Shown: piece after piece, positions 1-9,753 of the stretch
Numbering within the stretch: the first letter of the stretch is position 1
Layout: the number at the start of each line of letters is the position of its first letter
Source: CAVSRC01 sp963782045
GTDB lineage: Bacteria; Pseudomonadota; Alphaproteobacteria; Rhizobiales; Kaistiaceae
NCBI GenBank assembly: GCA_963782045.1
Contig: CAWAIR010000037.1
Location: forward strand, 372,001-436,000
Length of the DNA stretch: 64,000 nt
Direction: 5' to 3'
Notes under the pieces: model-generated
Database searches by the model: none
What the model saw: only the letters and a program-made list of their open reading frames with translations
What the model was told of the DNA's origin: nothing
Position numbers and translations under genes: made by a program

Positions 1-1041
1 AGGAGGCCGAGAAGCGGCTCTTCGACCTCGCCGAAAAGGGCCAGTACAGCGCCGGTTTCCAGTCGTTCGACACGGCGCTGACCTCGGCAATCGATCTCGC
101 CAGCGCCGCCTACAAGCGCGACGGCCACCTGTCCGGCCTGGCCACCGGGCTCGACGACATGGACCGGCTGATGGGCGGGCTGCAGGCCTCGGACCTGATC
201 ATCGTCGCCGGCCGTCCGGGCATGGGCAAGTCGGCGCTCGCCACCAATGTCGGCTTCAACATCGCCAAGGCGTGGCGCGGCGAGTTGCAGCCTGACGGCG
301 CCATGAAGACCGTCGACGGCGGCATCGTCGGCCTGTTCTCGCTGGAAATGTCGGCTGAGCAGCTCGCCACCCGCATCATCGCCGAGCAGTCCGGCGTGTC
401 ATCGGCCAATATCCGCCGCGGCCGCATCGACGAGAGCGATTTTGCCCGCATCGTCGAGGCCTCGCGCGAGATGCAGCGCATCCCGTTCTACATCGACCAG
501 ACCGGCGGCCTGTCGATCGCCCAGCTTGCCGCGCGCGCCCGCCGGCTCAAGCGCCAGCGCGGCCTCGACCTGCTGATCGTCGACTACATCCAGCTTCTTG
601 CCGGCACCTCGCGGCGCAGTTCAGAGAACCGCGTGCAGGAGATCACCGAGATCACCACGACGCTGAAGGCGCTGGCCAAGGAACTGGACGTGCCCATCCT
701 CGCCTTGTCGCAGCTCTCGCGCCAGGTCGAGCAGCGCGAGGACAAGCACCCGCAACTCTCCGACCTCCGCGAAATCGGGCTCCATCGAGCAGGACGCCGA
801 CGTCGTGCTGTTCATCTTCCGCGAGGAGTATTACCTCAAGAACGCCGAGCCGAAGCCGGGCACCGAGGAATACTTCAAGTGGCAGGACGAGATGGGCAAG
901 GTCCATGGCATCGCCGAGGTCATCGTCGGCAAGCAGCGCCACGGCCCTACCGGCACCGTGCGCCTGCATTTCGAGGATTCGCTCACCCGCTTCTCCAACC
1001 TCGCCGAGGAGAGCGCCTATCCGGTGCCGTTCGAGGGGTAG
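1..1041 (+). CDS. dnaB: Replicative DNA helicase DnaB, 3' part, one frameshift
   Basis: DnaB is the hexameric ATP-dependent helicase that unwinds DNA at the replication fork. Only the C-terminal RecA-like motor domain is present because the gene starts before the window; the reading frame is open from base 3. Walker A GRPGMGKSA is near base 207 and the Walker B strand LLIVDYIQLL near base 570. After QLSDLRE (about base 770) the frame moves by one: an extra base in the gaaatcggg stretch turns the expected ESGSIEQDAD into another frame, and the family sequence resumes to the stop at 1041 (FIFREEYYLKN, then VGKQRHGPTGTV). The flanking alr-radA-cvpA-purF order is the usual one in Hyphomicrobiales. 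The shift is probably a sequence error because the gene is essential. Confidence 0.95.
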
Positions 1042-1086
1042 GCGCGAAGCTTGCCCCAAGTGGCGGCTTCCCCGCTTCGTCTTCCC

Positions 1087-1230
1087 CCGTCATCCTCCGC
1101 CGCCCCTCCTCCGTCATCCTCCGGCTTGACCGGAGGATCAGCCTCGGCAGGTTCGGCGCATGAGAAGATGCCGCTATATCCGTGGAGAACGATCCTCCGG
1201 CCTCGGCTACGCCACGCCGGAGGATGACGG
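1087..1230. repeat. Intergenic palindromes, ATCCTCCGG family
   Basis: The gap after dnaB holds two palindromes with the same arms. ATCCTCCGG at 1116-1124 pairs with CCGGAGGAT at 1130-1138, and ATCCTCCGG at 1192-1200 pairs with CCGGAGGAT at 1217-1225. A related pair lies near 1930-2041. Such short dispersed palindromes are common between genes in rhizobial genomes. They may act as weak terminators or mRNA stabilisers. Confidence 0.7.
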
Positions 1231-1339
1231 CCCGGAGATTGGGGCGCCGCCCGATGTGCCCGTCGTCGCCGCGACGGCCCGTTCGGTGCCCTCCCCGGCC
1301 GATTTCCTGTAAGCTGCCGTCAGCCAAGGGAGTTCAGGC

Positions 1340-1885
1340 ATGTTCAAGTGGCTATTCGGCAACAAGGATGAGGAAAGCAGCGGCGGCGGTGGCGACCAGG
1401 CGCGCGGCACCAAGGAGCTGCTCGTCGTCAGCCGCACGGTGGCGGTGCCGCCGGAGCGCGCCTTCGCCGTCTTCGTCGACGAATTCGGGTCGTGGTGGCC
1501 CGCCAAATACACGCTTGCCGGCGACAATCTCGCCGAGATTCTCATCGAGCCCAAGATGAACGGCCGCGCCATCGAGCGCGACAAGACCGGCGGCGAGACC
1601 GTCTGGGGCACGGTGCTCTCGTTCTTCCGGCCGAGCCATCTGGTCATCGCCTGGCAGATCGCTCCCGACCGTACCCTCGTCGACAACGAGGCCACCGCCA
1701 GCCGCGTCGACGTGCGCTTCGTCGGCCAGGACGACGGCGGCACCGAGGTGGTTCTCGTCCACCGCGATTTCCCGCGCCATGGCGCCGGCTGGGAAAAATA
1801 CCGCCAGCAGATGAGCGCCAAGGAAGGCGGCTGGCCGCTGCTGATGGACCGCTACGCCAAGGCGGTTGCCGGCGAGCCGCTATAG
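1340..1885 (+). CDS. SRPBCC (START/Bet v1-fold) family protein
   Basis: A 181-residue protein with a short N-terminal stretch rich in charged residues and glycine (about residues 1-25), then an SRPBCC/AHSA1-like domain starting with LLVVSRTVAVPPERAFAVF, followed by FGSWWP and a C-terminal helix with GWPLLMDRYAKAV. Such domains form a deep hydrophobic ligand pocket, and AHSA1-like members often bind lipids or metabolites. The ligand cannot be read from sequence. No signal peptide is seen, so it is probably cytosolic. The start ATG at 1340 follows a gggagttcaggc stretch with a usable ribosome site. It stands alone between dnaB and alr, with palindromes on both sides, so it is probably its own transcript. 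Confidence 0.8.
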   Translation: MFKWLFGNKDEESSGGGGDQARGTKELLVVSRTVAVPPERAFAVFVDEFGSWWPAKYTLAGDNLAEILIEPKMNGRAIERDKTGGETVWGTVLSFFRPSHLVIAWQIAPDRTLVDNEATASRVDVRFVGQDDGGTEVVLVHRDFPRHGAGWEKYRQQMSAKEGGWPLLMDRYAKAVAGEPL

Positions 1886-1929
1886 CGGCAAACCGGCTGT
1901 CGTACGGTTCGGCTCCGCGACATCCACGA

Positions 1930-2041
1930 TCCGTCGCCTCCGCGAACGCGGAGGATCACGTTCGGCATATTCAGCGCGAAATGCCGCGATTGCCGGAGAT
2001 CGATCTTCCGGCCGCTGGCTTCGCCTTGCCGGAGGATGACG
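1930..2041. repeat. Intergenic palindromes, second cluster
   Basis: This stretch follows the SRPBCC gene and carries CCTCCGC-GAAC-GCGGAGG near 1938-1955. A second, longer palindrome near 2000-2040 has the arms ATCTTCCGG and CCGGAGGAT. The arms match those of the 1116-1225 cluster, so both belong to one dispersed family. No coding potential is seen. Confidence 0.6.
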
Positions 2042-2059
2042 AAGAAACAGCGCCTCCTG

Positions 2060-2395
2060 CTACATCAACGTGTCAGGCTTGATGAAGCAGTAGACGTAGC
2101 GGCTCGGGCCGGCGCAGACGTAGGCATCGCCGTCGATGGAGCGTTTGCTCAACTCGCGGTTGGGCGGGATCGGCGTCCACTGGCCGTCGACCGTCGCCCA
2201 CCACTGGCCGCCATGCCAGTTGGCGGTGGTGCGGCGGCAGTCGGAAATGTCGCAGCACGGAATTCCGGTGCCCGGCATCTTCAGGCTCTCGAACCAGTTG
2301 TGGCGGTCCGCGGCCCTTGCGGTGGCCGTCAATGCGATGGCCGCGAGCGCGGCCACAAGCGTGCCGGCGAGGCGGCAGGTACGGTGATGATTCAT
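2060..2395 (-). CDS. Small secreted protein of unknown function
   Basis: A 111-residue protein starting at the ATG at 2395; a longer in-frame upstream start is possible but would put non-signal sequence before the signal peptide. Residues 1-29 form a clear Sec signal (basic MNHHRTCR, hydrophobic LAGTLVAALAAIALTA, cleavage after ARA). The mature part is rich in Trp and Cys, with a CCDISDC motif, GQWWATVDGQW and a C-terminal YVCAGPSRYVYCFI. The cysteines suggest disulfides in the periplasm. I recognise the type from other rhizobial genomes only as a conserved hypothetical exported protein; no function is known to me. It faces alr, from which it is probably divergently transcribed. Confidence 0.7.
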   Translation of the reverse strand: MNHHRTCRLAGTLVAALAAIALTATARAADRHNWFESLKMPGTGIPCCDISDCRRTTANWHGGQWWATVDGQWTPIPPNRELSKRSIDGDAYVCAGPSRYVYCFIKPDTLM

Positions 2396-2542
2396 GGTCC
2401 TCACTCCAGAGAACAAATCATCCTCCCTTCGGGGCTCATGCTGCGATGCAACACGACCGCTGTCACGCCGCAACTTTTGGCGCTCGCGCGCCCACGCCTT
2501 GTGCAGGCGCCTTTCGGCGCAAAAGCGCCTATGCTGGCGACC

Positions 2543-3666
2543 ATGGTTCCATCGTCTGAATCGCTTGCCGCCGGTGGCCGACTGACGGTCGACCTGGCGG
2601 CGCTCCGGCCAACTGGAAGGCGCTCGCCGGCCACGTCACCGGTGGCGGTCACGCTACGGCCGCCGTCGTCAAGGGCGACGGCTACGGCACCGGGCTGGAG
2701 CAGGCCGGGCGGGCACTGGCGGCGGCGGGCTGCACCACATTCTTCGTGGCGCTCCCCGACGAGGGACGGCGGCTGCGCAGCGCGCTGCCGGACGCGGTCG
2801 TCTACGTCCTCAACGGGCTCATCGGCGGCGCCGAAGCCTATGCCCGCTTCGATATCCGCCCGGTTCTCGGCTCGTGGCCGGAGATCGAGGAATGGGCCGC
2901 CTTCCGCAAGGCGGGCGGCACCACCGGCGCGGCGGTCCACGTCGATACCGGCATGAACCGGCTCGGCCTGACGCTCCACGACGCGCTCGACCTCGTCCGC
3001 AACGAGCGGCTGCTCGCCACACTCGCGCCGGACCTCGTCATCTCGCACCTCGCCTGCGCCGACACGCCCGACAATCCGATGAACCGCCGCCAGCTTGCCC
3101 TCTTCCGCGAGGTGCGGGCGCTGTTTCCCGATCTGCCGGCCTCGCTGGCCAACTCGGCCGGCGTGTTCCTGGGGCCGGACTATCATTTCGATCTGGTGCG
3201 GCCGGGCATCGCACTCTATGGCGGCGTCGCCGTGCAGGGGGTGACCAATCCCATGCGTGCGGTGGCGACGCTGGAGGCGCGGGTGCTCTCCGTGCGCGAG
3301 GCGGAGGAAGGCGAGACGGTAGGCTATGGGGCGACGCAGAGCTTCAAGAAGCCGGCGCTGCTTGCCACCCTCTCCGTCGGCTACGCCGACGGCTATCATC
3401 GGTTGGCCGGCGCCAGCGACGAGCGCCCCGGCGCCCGCGTGTGGATTCGCGGCCGGTCGGCGCCGCTGGTTGGGCGGGTGTCGATGGACCTCATCAGCGT
3501 CGACGTCACCGGCATTCCGGGCGTCGCGCGCGGCGATTGGGTGGAACTCTTCGGCCCGCACGTGCCGGTCGACGAGGTCGCCCGTCACGCCGGCACTATC
3601 GGCTACGAGCTCCTCACCAACCTCGGACGCCGCTACCAGCGCGTCTACGTCGGCGGGCGGGACTGA
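2543..3666 (+). CDS. alr: Alanine racemase, one frameshift near the 5' end
   Basis: A PLP enzyme that interconverts L- and D-alanine for peptidoglycan. The N-terminal part reads RLTVDLAAL in one frame, then the frame slips near base 2605, where one base seems missing in ctccggcc. The next frame gives NWKALAGHVTGG and the lysine motif VVKGDGYGTG (PLP Schiff-base lysine). The rest is intact: DTGMNRLGLT, NSAGV, the Tyr-containing VGYADGYHRL and the RVSMDLISVDVT strand of the C-terminal beta domain. The start at 2543 is the second of two in-frame ATGs and fits the usual length of about 370 residues. Like the other shifts nearby it is most simply a base-call error. Position between dnaB and radA is the usual one. 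Confidence 0.93.
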
Positions 3667-3690
3667 CGCCTCTCCCGTGGTCGATGGCCA

Positions 3691-3765
3691 GTAGCCCGCA
3701 TGGAGCGGAGCGCAATGCGGGGTCTGCGCCGCCCCGGATTTTCGCTTGCGCTTCATCCGGGCTAC
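3691..3765. repeat. Palindromic intergenic element GTAGCCCG...CGGGCTAC
   Basis: GTAGCCCG at 3691-3698 is the exact reverse complement of CGGGCTAC at 3758-3765, and the interior also has partial self-complementarity. It lies just after alr. Elements of this design are dispersed in many rhizobial genomes; here it may terminate alr transcription, although no T-run follows. Confidence 0.6.
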
Positions 3766-3794
3766 AGGGCACGACCGAAAAACAAATCTGTCCC

Positions 3795-4320
3795 CGCCCC
3801 TCTGAGCCCATGAGACAATGTCCGCATCCTCGCTCATGAGGGGCGTCTCCGGAGGCGTCTTGAGATGGAGCGGGGTGCGGTGTCCCGCCCTTTCCGTTTC
3901 GCAAACGGGAGGGCCGGAGCCCGGGAGCCCGCCGGCGGAGGGAAACCTCCGCAGCGCTGACGCCTCCAAAGGGCGGCGCTAAAGGCAGGCGAGGGTCAAC
4001 CGCGGTCGGGCCGGTCGGCGAAAGCCGTCACCGGGACCGCGGCGGTCGAGAGGCGGCAGAGCCGCCTCGCCTTCGTCCTGGCCCAGGCGGGGCCGGAGCA
4101 AGACCCACCGCGGCGGGCGCTCGGTCGAGCGCCCCTCAAAGCATTACGGCATGGCACTCGTCGAGCGCCCGCCACCCCCTCCTGCCTTCGGGCCGAGGGA
4201 TGCTCTTTGAACAGTTCATCACCCCGGTGCTTCCGGCGCGCGGGAACGGGAGACCGTATCCCGGGCGCAGTGCGGTGCGCAGTTCCGCACTGCTGGAGCC
4301 GGACCCATGAGCCGCATAGA
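3795..4320 (+). ncRNA. Candidate large structured noncoding RNA
   Basis: This roughly 500-base stretch lacks a convincing gene but holds a series of strong helices. They are CGCCCCTC 3795-3802 with GAGGGGCG 3838-3845; GCCCT/CCGTTT 3887-3899 with AAACGG/AGGGC 3903-3914; GGAGG-GAAA-CCTCC 3937-3950; AGCGC 3953-3957 with GCGCT 3976-3980; GCGGTC 4002-4007 with GACCGC 4035-4040, enclosing GGC-GAAA-GCC; GAGGCGGC-AGA-GCCGCCTC 4050-4068; GGGCGCTC-GGTC-GAGCGCCC 4115-4134; and GCAGTGCGG 4267-4275 with CCGCACTGC 4285-4293. Two GNRA (GAAA) tetraloops appear on the plus strand, which favours that strand. I cannot assign it to a known RNA class. Confidence 0.5.
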
Positions 4321-4545
4321 CCCCGGCTCTGCGCTGCACCGCTGACGCGCTGCATCGCGTCCGGGGAAGCGGACCTGTCATTCCGGCGGGGATCGGGACT
4401 CGCGCGACGCAAGTGACGGTGTTCATAGGCCGGCGTGGCCGCCTCGCGCAGTATGTCCCCGACCCGTCGGAGATGTCGCAAGCGGAACCCAGCGCCCGTC
4501 CGGACGTTCGTTCCTCACATCCGCACTCGGGAAGGAGCAGACGTC

Positions 4546-4815
4546 ATGACCCCCAAGACAAAGACGCGCGCCGCCATCGCCATGCTTGTCTACATGATGA
4601 CCAATGCCGTTCTCTTCGGCAGCGGCCTCATCATCGCGCTGATCGTCTCGCGCGCCGGCGCCGCGATCTGGATGCCGGTGGTGGTGGTCGCCAGCCTCGT
4701 TGTCGCCGCCCCGCTGGCCTGGCGGATCGCACCGCGGCTGCGCGCGCGCCATCGGCCACAGTTCCACTATCAGCCGATTGCGCTGCGTACCCAGCCGCGC
4801 CGGTACCGCCGCTAG
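4546..4815 (+). CDS. Small two-helix membrane protein, unknown function
   Basis: An 89-residue protein. The ATG at 4546 is preceded by gaaggagcag, a strong ribosome site, which decides this start over a longer upstream option. A basic N-terminus (MTPKTKTRAA) leads into two membrane segments, about residues 10-35 and 42-62, separated by a short SRAGAAI turn. The C-terminal tail is basic (RLRARHRPQ, then RTQPRRYRR) and should stay in the cytoplasm. It resembles the DUF2798-type two-helix proteins in layout, but I cannot confirm the family. Its stop overlaps by four bases the stop of the convergent gene at 4812. Confidence 0.65.
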   Translation: MTPKTKTRAAIAMLVYMMTNAVLFGSGLIIALIVSRAGAAIWMPVVVVASLVVAAPLAWRIAPRLRARHRPQFHYQPIALRTQPRRYRR

Positions 4816-5153
4816 GCCCGGCGCTGCTTTGCCGGCCGAAGCACCGCCGGATCGGGCCGGCCGTCGATGATGCCCCGTGGCCCGTTCGCATCGAAGCGAT
4901 CGTTCTTCTCCTCGACCACGGCATAGAGCCGGATGTCGCGGAAGGCACTGGCCGGCGCCGTGCGCACGCCGTGGGCGGGCTTGGCGTCGAACTCGGGAAA
5001 GTCGCCCTCGGCCTCGGCCGCCACCACCCGGGCGTCGGCGGGCGAATGGGCGCGCACCACGATCTCGACCTGGTCGGGAGCGAGGTCCCAGCCGCTGTCT
5101 TGCGGCGCGGCCTTGGGAACCAGGCGATAGATGCCCATCGGCTGTTCGGCCAT
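4812..5153 (-). CDS. Conserved hypothetical protein, 113 residues
   Basis: The start ATG at 5153 has a good AGGAG site upstream on the minus strand (complement of ctcctcgctg), so the much longer open frame above it is not used. The protein begins MAEQPMGIYRLVPKAAPQD and continues with IVVRAHSPADARVVAAEAEGD, FPEFDAKP and a beta-rich half with IRLYAVVEEKNDRFD. It has no membrane segment or signal peptide. It looks like a small soluble alpha/beta protein of a type seen in other rhizobia, with no function known to me. It is divergent from radA and convergent with the small membrane protein. Confidence 0.65.
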   Translation of the reverse strand: MAEQPMGIYRLVPKAAPQDSGWDLAPDQVEIVVRAHSPADARVVAAEAEGDFPEFDAKPAHGVRTAPASAFRDIRLYAVVEEKNDRFDANGPRGIIDGRPDPAVLRPAKQRRA

Positions 5154-5280
5154 GTCTCTCTCCTCGCTGAGATTGCCACCCCGAAGTGAACATCCACGGC
5201 CGGCGGCAGGTTCCGCCCCCATTGCCAATGGCACCAATCCATGAGAACATAACAGGAACGCTAAAACTGGGAGACCGCGC

Positions 5281-6691
<1,411 letters not shown>

Positions 6692-6898
6692 GGCGTGGAC
6701 GCCGGCGTCCGTCGCTCCGCCGCCTGTGCTTCATCCCTCCGAAAAGCCTTTGCTCCCAGCGCCTTGTGCCGATATTCGGACATGCCGATTCAAGCGCGTG
6801 GCGCCGCGTTGGGAACGGCCCACGGCGTTCGGTCATGCTACGCGCAGCCGCTAGAATCGTGCTAGAGCCTTGCCCGGCCGCTGCTAGTCCGTGAGACC

Positions 6899-7531
6899 AT
6901 GCCATCGCTTCTCGACGTCATCGTTCTTGTGGTTGTGCTCATTTCGGCCCTGCTCGCCATGGTGCGCGGCTTCGTGCGCGAGGTGCTGACCCTGGTGTCG
7001 TGGGTGGCCGCCGCGGGTGCGGCCTATCTGCTCTACAAGCTGCTCCTGCCGCTGGTGAAATCCTTCCTCAGCAACACCACTGTCGCGACCATCGTCTCGG
7101 CGGCGGCGATCTTCCTTCTCGCGCTGATCGTGGTCAGCTTCCTGTCGATGAAGATTGCGGACTTCGTCCTCGACAGCCGCGTCGGTGCCATCGACCGCGG
7201 CGCTCGGTTTCCTCTTCGGCGCGGCGCGCGGCCTGCTGCTGATGGTGGTGGCGCTGGCTTTCTTCCTGTGGCTGGCGCAGACGACGCCAAGCTGGATGGC
7301 ACAGGCCAAGAGCAAGCCTATGCTGGAGTCCCTGGGCACCCGGTTGATGGACGCCCTGCCTCAGGATCTCGAGGCCTCCATGAAGAAGGTGTTCAGCGCC
7401 CGCGGCAGCGACTGCCAGCCAGGCGCCGGACGAATCGCCGCCTGACGCCGGTGCGGCCGATACCGAACCCGGGGCCCAACGATGCCTCGCGGCAGCAGCT
7501 CAACCGGCTGATCGAAAACGGCGGCAACTGA
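6899..7531 (+). CDS. cvpA: CvpA family membrane protein, three apparent frameshifts
   Basis: CvpA-family proteins have four membrane helices and usually sit directly before purF, as here (19-base gap). The first helix is LLDVIVLVVVLISALLAMV, followed by the family motif RGFVREVLTLVSW and two further helices to about residue 95. Near base 7197 an extra base shifts the frame; the product then continues ALGFLFGAARGLLLMVVALAFF. Further slips near 7410-7425 and in the gggg at 7471-7474 bring the frame back to the C-terminal QQLNRLIENGG, the usual end in rhizobial CvpA, with the stop at 7531. Start ATG 6899 gives the expected N-terminus. All three shifts look like added bases and probably are sequence errors. 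Confidence 0.85.
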   Translation: MPSLLDVIVLVVVLISALLAMVRGFVREVLTLVSWVAAAGAAYLLYKLLLPLVKSFLSNTTVATIVSAAAIFLLALIVVSFLSMKIADFVLDSRVGAIDRGARFPLRRGARPAADGGGAGFLPVAGADDAKLDGTGQEQAYAGVPGHPVDGRPASGSRGLHEEGVQRPRQRLPARRRTNRRLTPVRPIPNPGPNDASRQQLNRLIENGGN

Positions 7532-7550
7532 CGCCGCAGGACAAGCGCGC

Positions 7551-9015
7551 ATGCACGACCTGACGACGCGGCCCTTCGACGACGACAAGCTCCGCGAGGA
7601 GTGCGGCGTCTTCGGCGTCTTCGGCCATCCCGACGCGGCGGCGCTCACCGTCCTCGGCCTGCACGCGCTCCAGCATCGCGGTCAGGAGGCGTCAGGCATC
7701 GTCTCCTACGACGGCACCAACTTCCACGCCGAGCGCCATGTCGGCCTGGTCGGCGATACCTTCACCAATCCGAACGTGGTGGGCAGCCTTTCCGGCGACC
7801 GTGCCATCGGCCACAACCGCTATTCGACCCATGGCGGTTCGATCGAGCACAATATCCAGCCGCTGTTCGCGCAGTTCTCCGGTGGCGGCTTCGCCGTCGC
7901 CCACAACGGCAACCTGACCAACGCCCTCGCCCTCCAGGACGAGCTTCAGCGCCGCGGCTCGATCTTCCAGTCCACCTCCGACACCGAGGTGATCCTGCAC
8001 CTGATCGCGACGTCGGGGCGCAGCGCTGCTTGCCGATCGCGTCGTCGATGCGCTCGGCAAGATCGAGGGGGCCTGGTCGCTGGTCTGCCTGTCGACCAAG
8101 AAGATGATCGGATGCCGCGACGTCCTCGGCGTGCGTCCGCTGGTCATCGGCGAGTTGGACGGAGCGACCATCCTGGCATCGGAGACCTGCGCGCTCGACA
8201 TCATCGGCGCCCGCTTCGTGCGCGACGTGAAGCCCGGTGAAATGGTGATCGTGACCGAGGACGGCATCGAGAGCCAGTTCCCCTTCGCGCCGGCGAAGAG
8301 CCGCTTCTGCATCTTCGAGTACGTCTATTTCGCCCGGCCGGATTCGGCGGTCGAGGGACGCGGCGTCTACGACATCCGCAAACGCATCGGCGCCGAACTC
8401 GCCCGCGAGAAGCCGGCGGCGGCCGACATCGTCGTGCCGGTGCCCGATTCCGGCACGCCGGCGGCGATCGGCTATGCCGAGGCGGCGGCGCTGCCCTTCG
8501 ATCTCGGCATCATCCGCAACCATTATATCGGCCGCACCTTCATCGAACCGTCGGACGCCATCCGCCACATGGGCGTGCGCCTCAAGCACAACGCCAACCG
8601 CGACGTGCTCGCCGGCAAGCGCGTGGTGCTGGTCGACGATTCGATCGTGCGCGGCACGACCTCGCAGAAGATCGTGAAGATGATCCGCGAGGCGGGCGCG
8701 GCCGAGGTCCACATGCGCATCGCCAGCCCGCCGACCGTGCATTCGTGCTTCTACGGCGTCGACACGCCGGAGGAGGCGCAGCTCATCGCCGCGCGCATGT
8801 CGGTGGCGGCGATGGCCGACTTCATCAAGGTCGACAGCCTCGCCTTCGTGTCGATCGACGGGCTCTATCGCGCCGTTGGCTCTGCGAACCGCGACGGCGC
8901 ATCGCCGCAGTTCTGCGACGCCTGCTTCACCGGCGCCTATCCGACGCGGCTGACCGATCGGGAGGCCGCCGACAACGTCCATCCCTTCCCCCGCGCCGCG
9001 GCGGGAGCCGTCTGA
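7551..9015 (+). CDS. purF: Amidophosphoribosyltransferase PurF, one frameshift
   Basis: PurF catalyses the first committed step of purine synthesis: PRPP plus glutamine to phosphoribosylamine. A short propeptide (about 17 residues) precedes the catalytic Cys18 in EECGVFGVFG, the class II glutaminase nucleophile. GHNRYSTHG and HNGNLTNA line the glutaminase pocket. The PRTase loop is VVLVDDSIVRGTTS. Near 8012-8030 the frame shifts by one extra base; the product then continues LADRVVDALGKIEGAWSL into MIGCRDVLGVRPL. The remainder is intact to 9015. The ATG at 7551 follows an AGGA site. It is probably co-transcribed with cvpA upstream and the short-chain dehydrogenase three bases downstream. Confidence 0.96.
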
Positions 9016-9018
9016 CCC

Positions 9019-9747
9019 GTGCCAGGCCTCGAAGGACGCATCGCCGTGGTCACCGGCGCGTCGCGCGGCATCGGCTATGCGGCGGCGCTTGGCTTGGCCG
9101 AAGCCGGCGCGCATGTGGTGGCGGTGGCGCGCACCACCGGCGGGCTGGAGGAACTCGACGACGCCATCCGCGCCAAGGGCGGCGCCGCCACGCTGGTGCC
9201 GCTCGACCTCAAGGACTACGCCGGCATCGACCGCCTCGGCGGCGCGCTGTTCGAGCGCTGGGGCAAGCTCGACATGCTGTTCGGCAATGCCGGCGTGCTC
9301 GGCGTGGTCACCCCGCTCGGCCATCTCGAGCCGAAGGTCTGGGACAACGCGCTGGCCATCAACGTGACCGCCAACTGGCGCCTCATCCGATCGTTCGACC
9401 CGCTGCTCCGCCGCTCCGATGCCGGGCGGGCACTGTTCATGACCAGTGGCATCACCAAGTCGCTCGGCGCCTATTGGGGCTCCTACTCGATCACCAAGGC
9501 GGCGCTCGAGGCGCTGGTGCGGACCTATGCCGCCGAGATCGCCAACACCAGCGTGCGCGCCAACCTGTTCAGCCCGGGGGCGCTGCGCACCCACATGCGC
9601 GCGCAGGCCATGCCGGGCGAGGACCCGGACACGCTGAAGACGCCTGACGTGGTGGTGGCGGACATCGTCCGCATGCTCTCGCCCGACTACACCGAGAACG
9701 GCACCATCTTCGAATACGCCACCGGCGAGACGCGCCGCTTCGCGTGA
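9019..9747 (+). CDS. Short-chain dehydrogenase/reductase (SDR)
   Basis: A 242-residue classical SDR. The nucleotide motif is VTGASRGIGYA near residue 12, followed by NAGVLG, the catalytic serine in MTSGITKS, and the Tyr/Lys pair in YSITKAALEAL. It uses NAD(P)H to reduce or oxidise a carbonyl/alcohol; the substrate is not evident. The start is a GTG at 9019, only three bases after the purF stop, so it should be translated from the same message. SDR genes at this position after purF are common in rhizobial genomes. It ends six bases before the convergent der stop, with no room for a separate terminator. Confidence 0.9.
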   Translation: MPGLEGRIAVVTGASRGIGYAAALGLAEAGAHVVAVARTTGGLEELDDAIRAKGGAATLVPLDLKDYAGIDRLGGALFERWGKLDMLFGNAGVLGVVTPLGHLEPKVWDNALAINVTANWRLIRSFDPLLRRSDAGRALFMTSGITKSLGAYWGSYSITKAALEALVRTYAAEIANTSVRANLFSPGALRTHMRAQAMPGEDPDTLKTPDVVVADIVRMLSPDYTENGTIFEYATGETRRFA

Positions 9748-9753
9748 CGCGGG

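Noticed and set aside
4085..4110. CCGGAGCAAGACC in the 3.8-4.3 kb region, resembling a conserved RNase P RNA string
   Set aside because: The other RNase P landmarks (the GGAAAGTCC region and the ACAGAA-type 3' motif) are missing, so it is not rnpB.
3614..4481. Conceptual proteins from the structured noncoding region
   Set aside because: Frames lack ribosome sites and known domains; the strong RNA-like helices explain the sequence better.
7762..9594. 610-codon minus-strand frame opposite purF and the SDR
   Set aside because: Antisense shadow; Arg/Asp/His-rich sequence with no family motif, while the plus strand carries PurF motifs.
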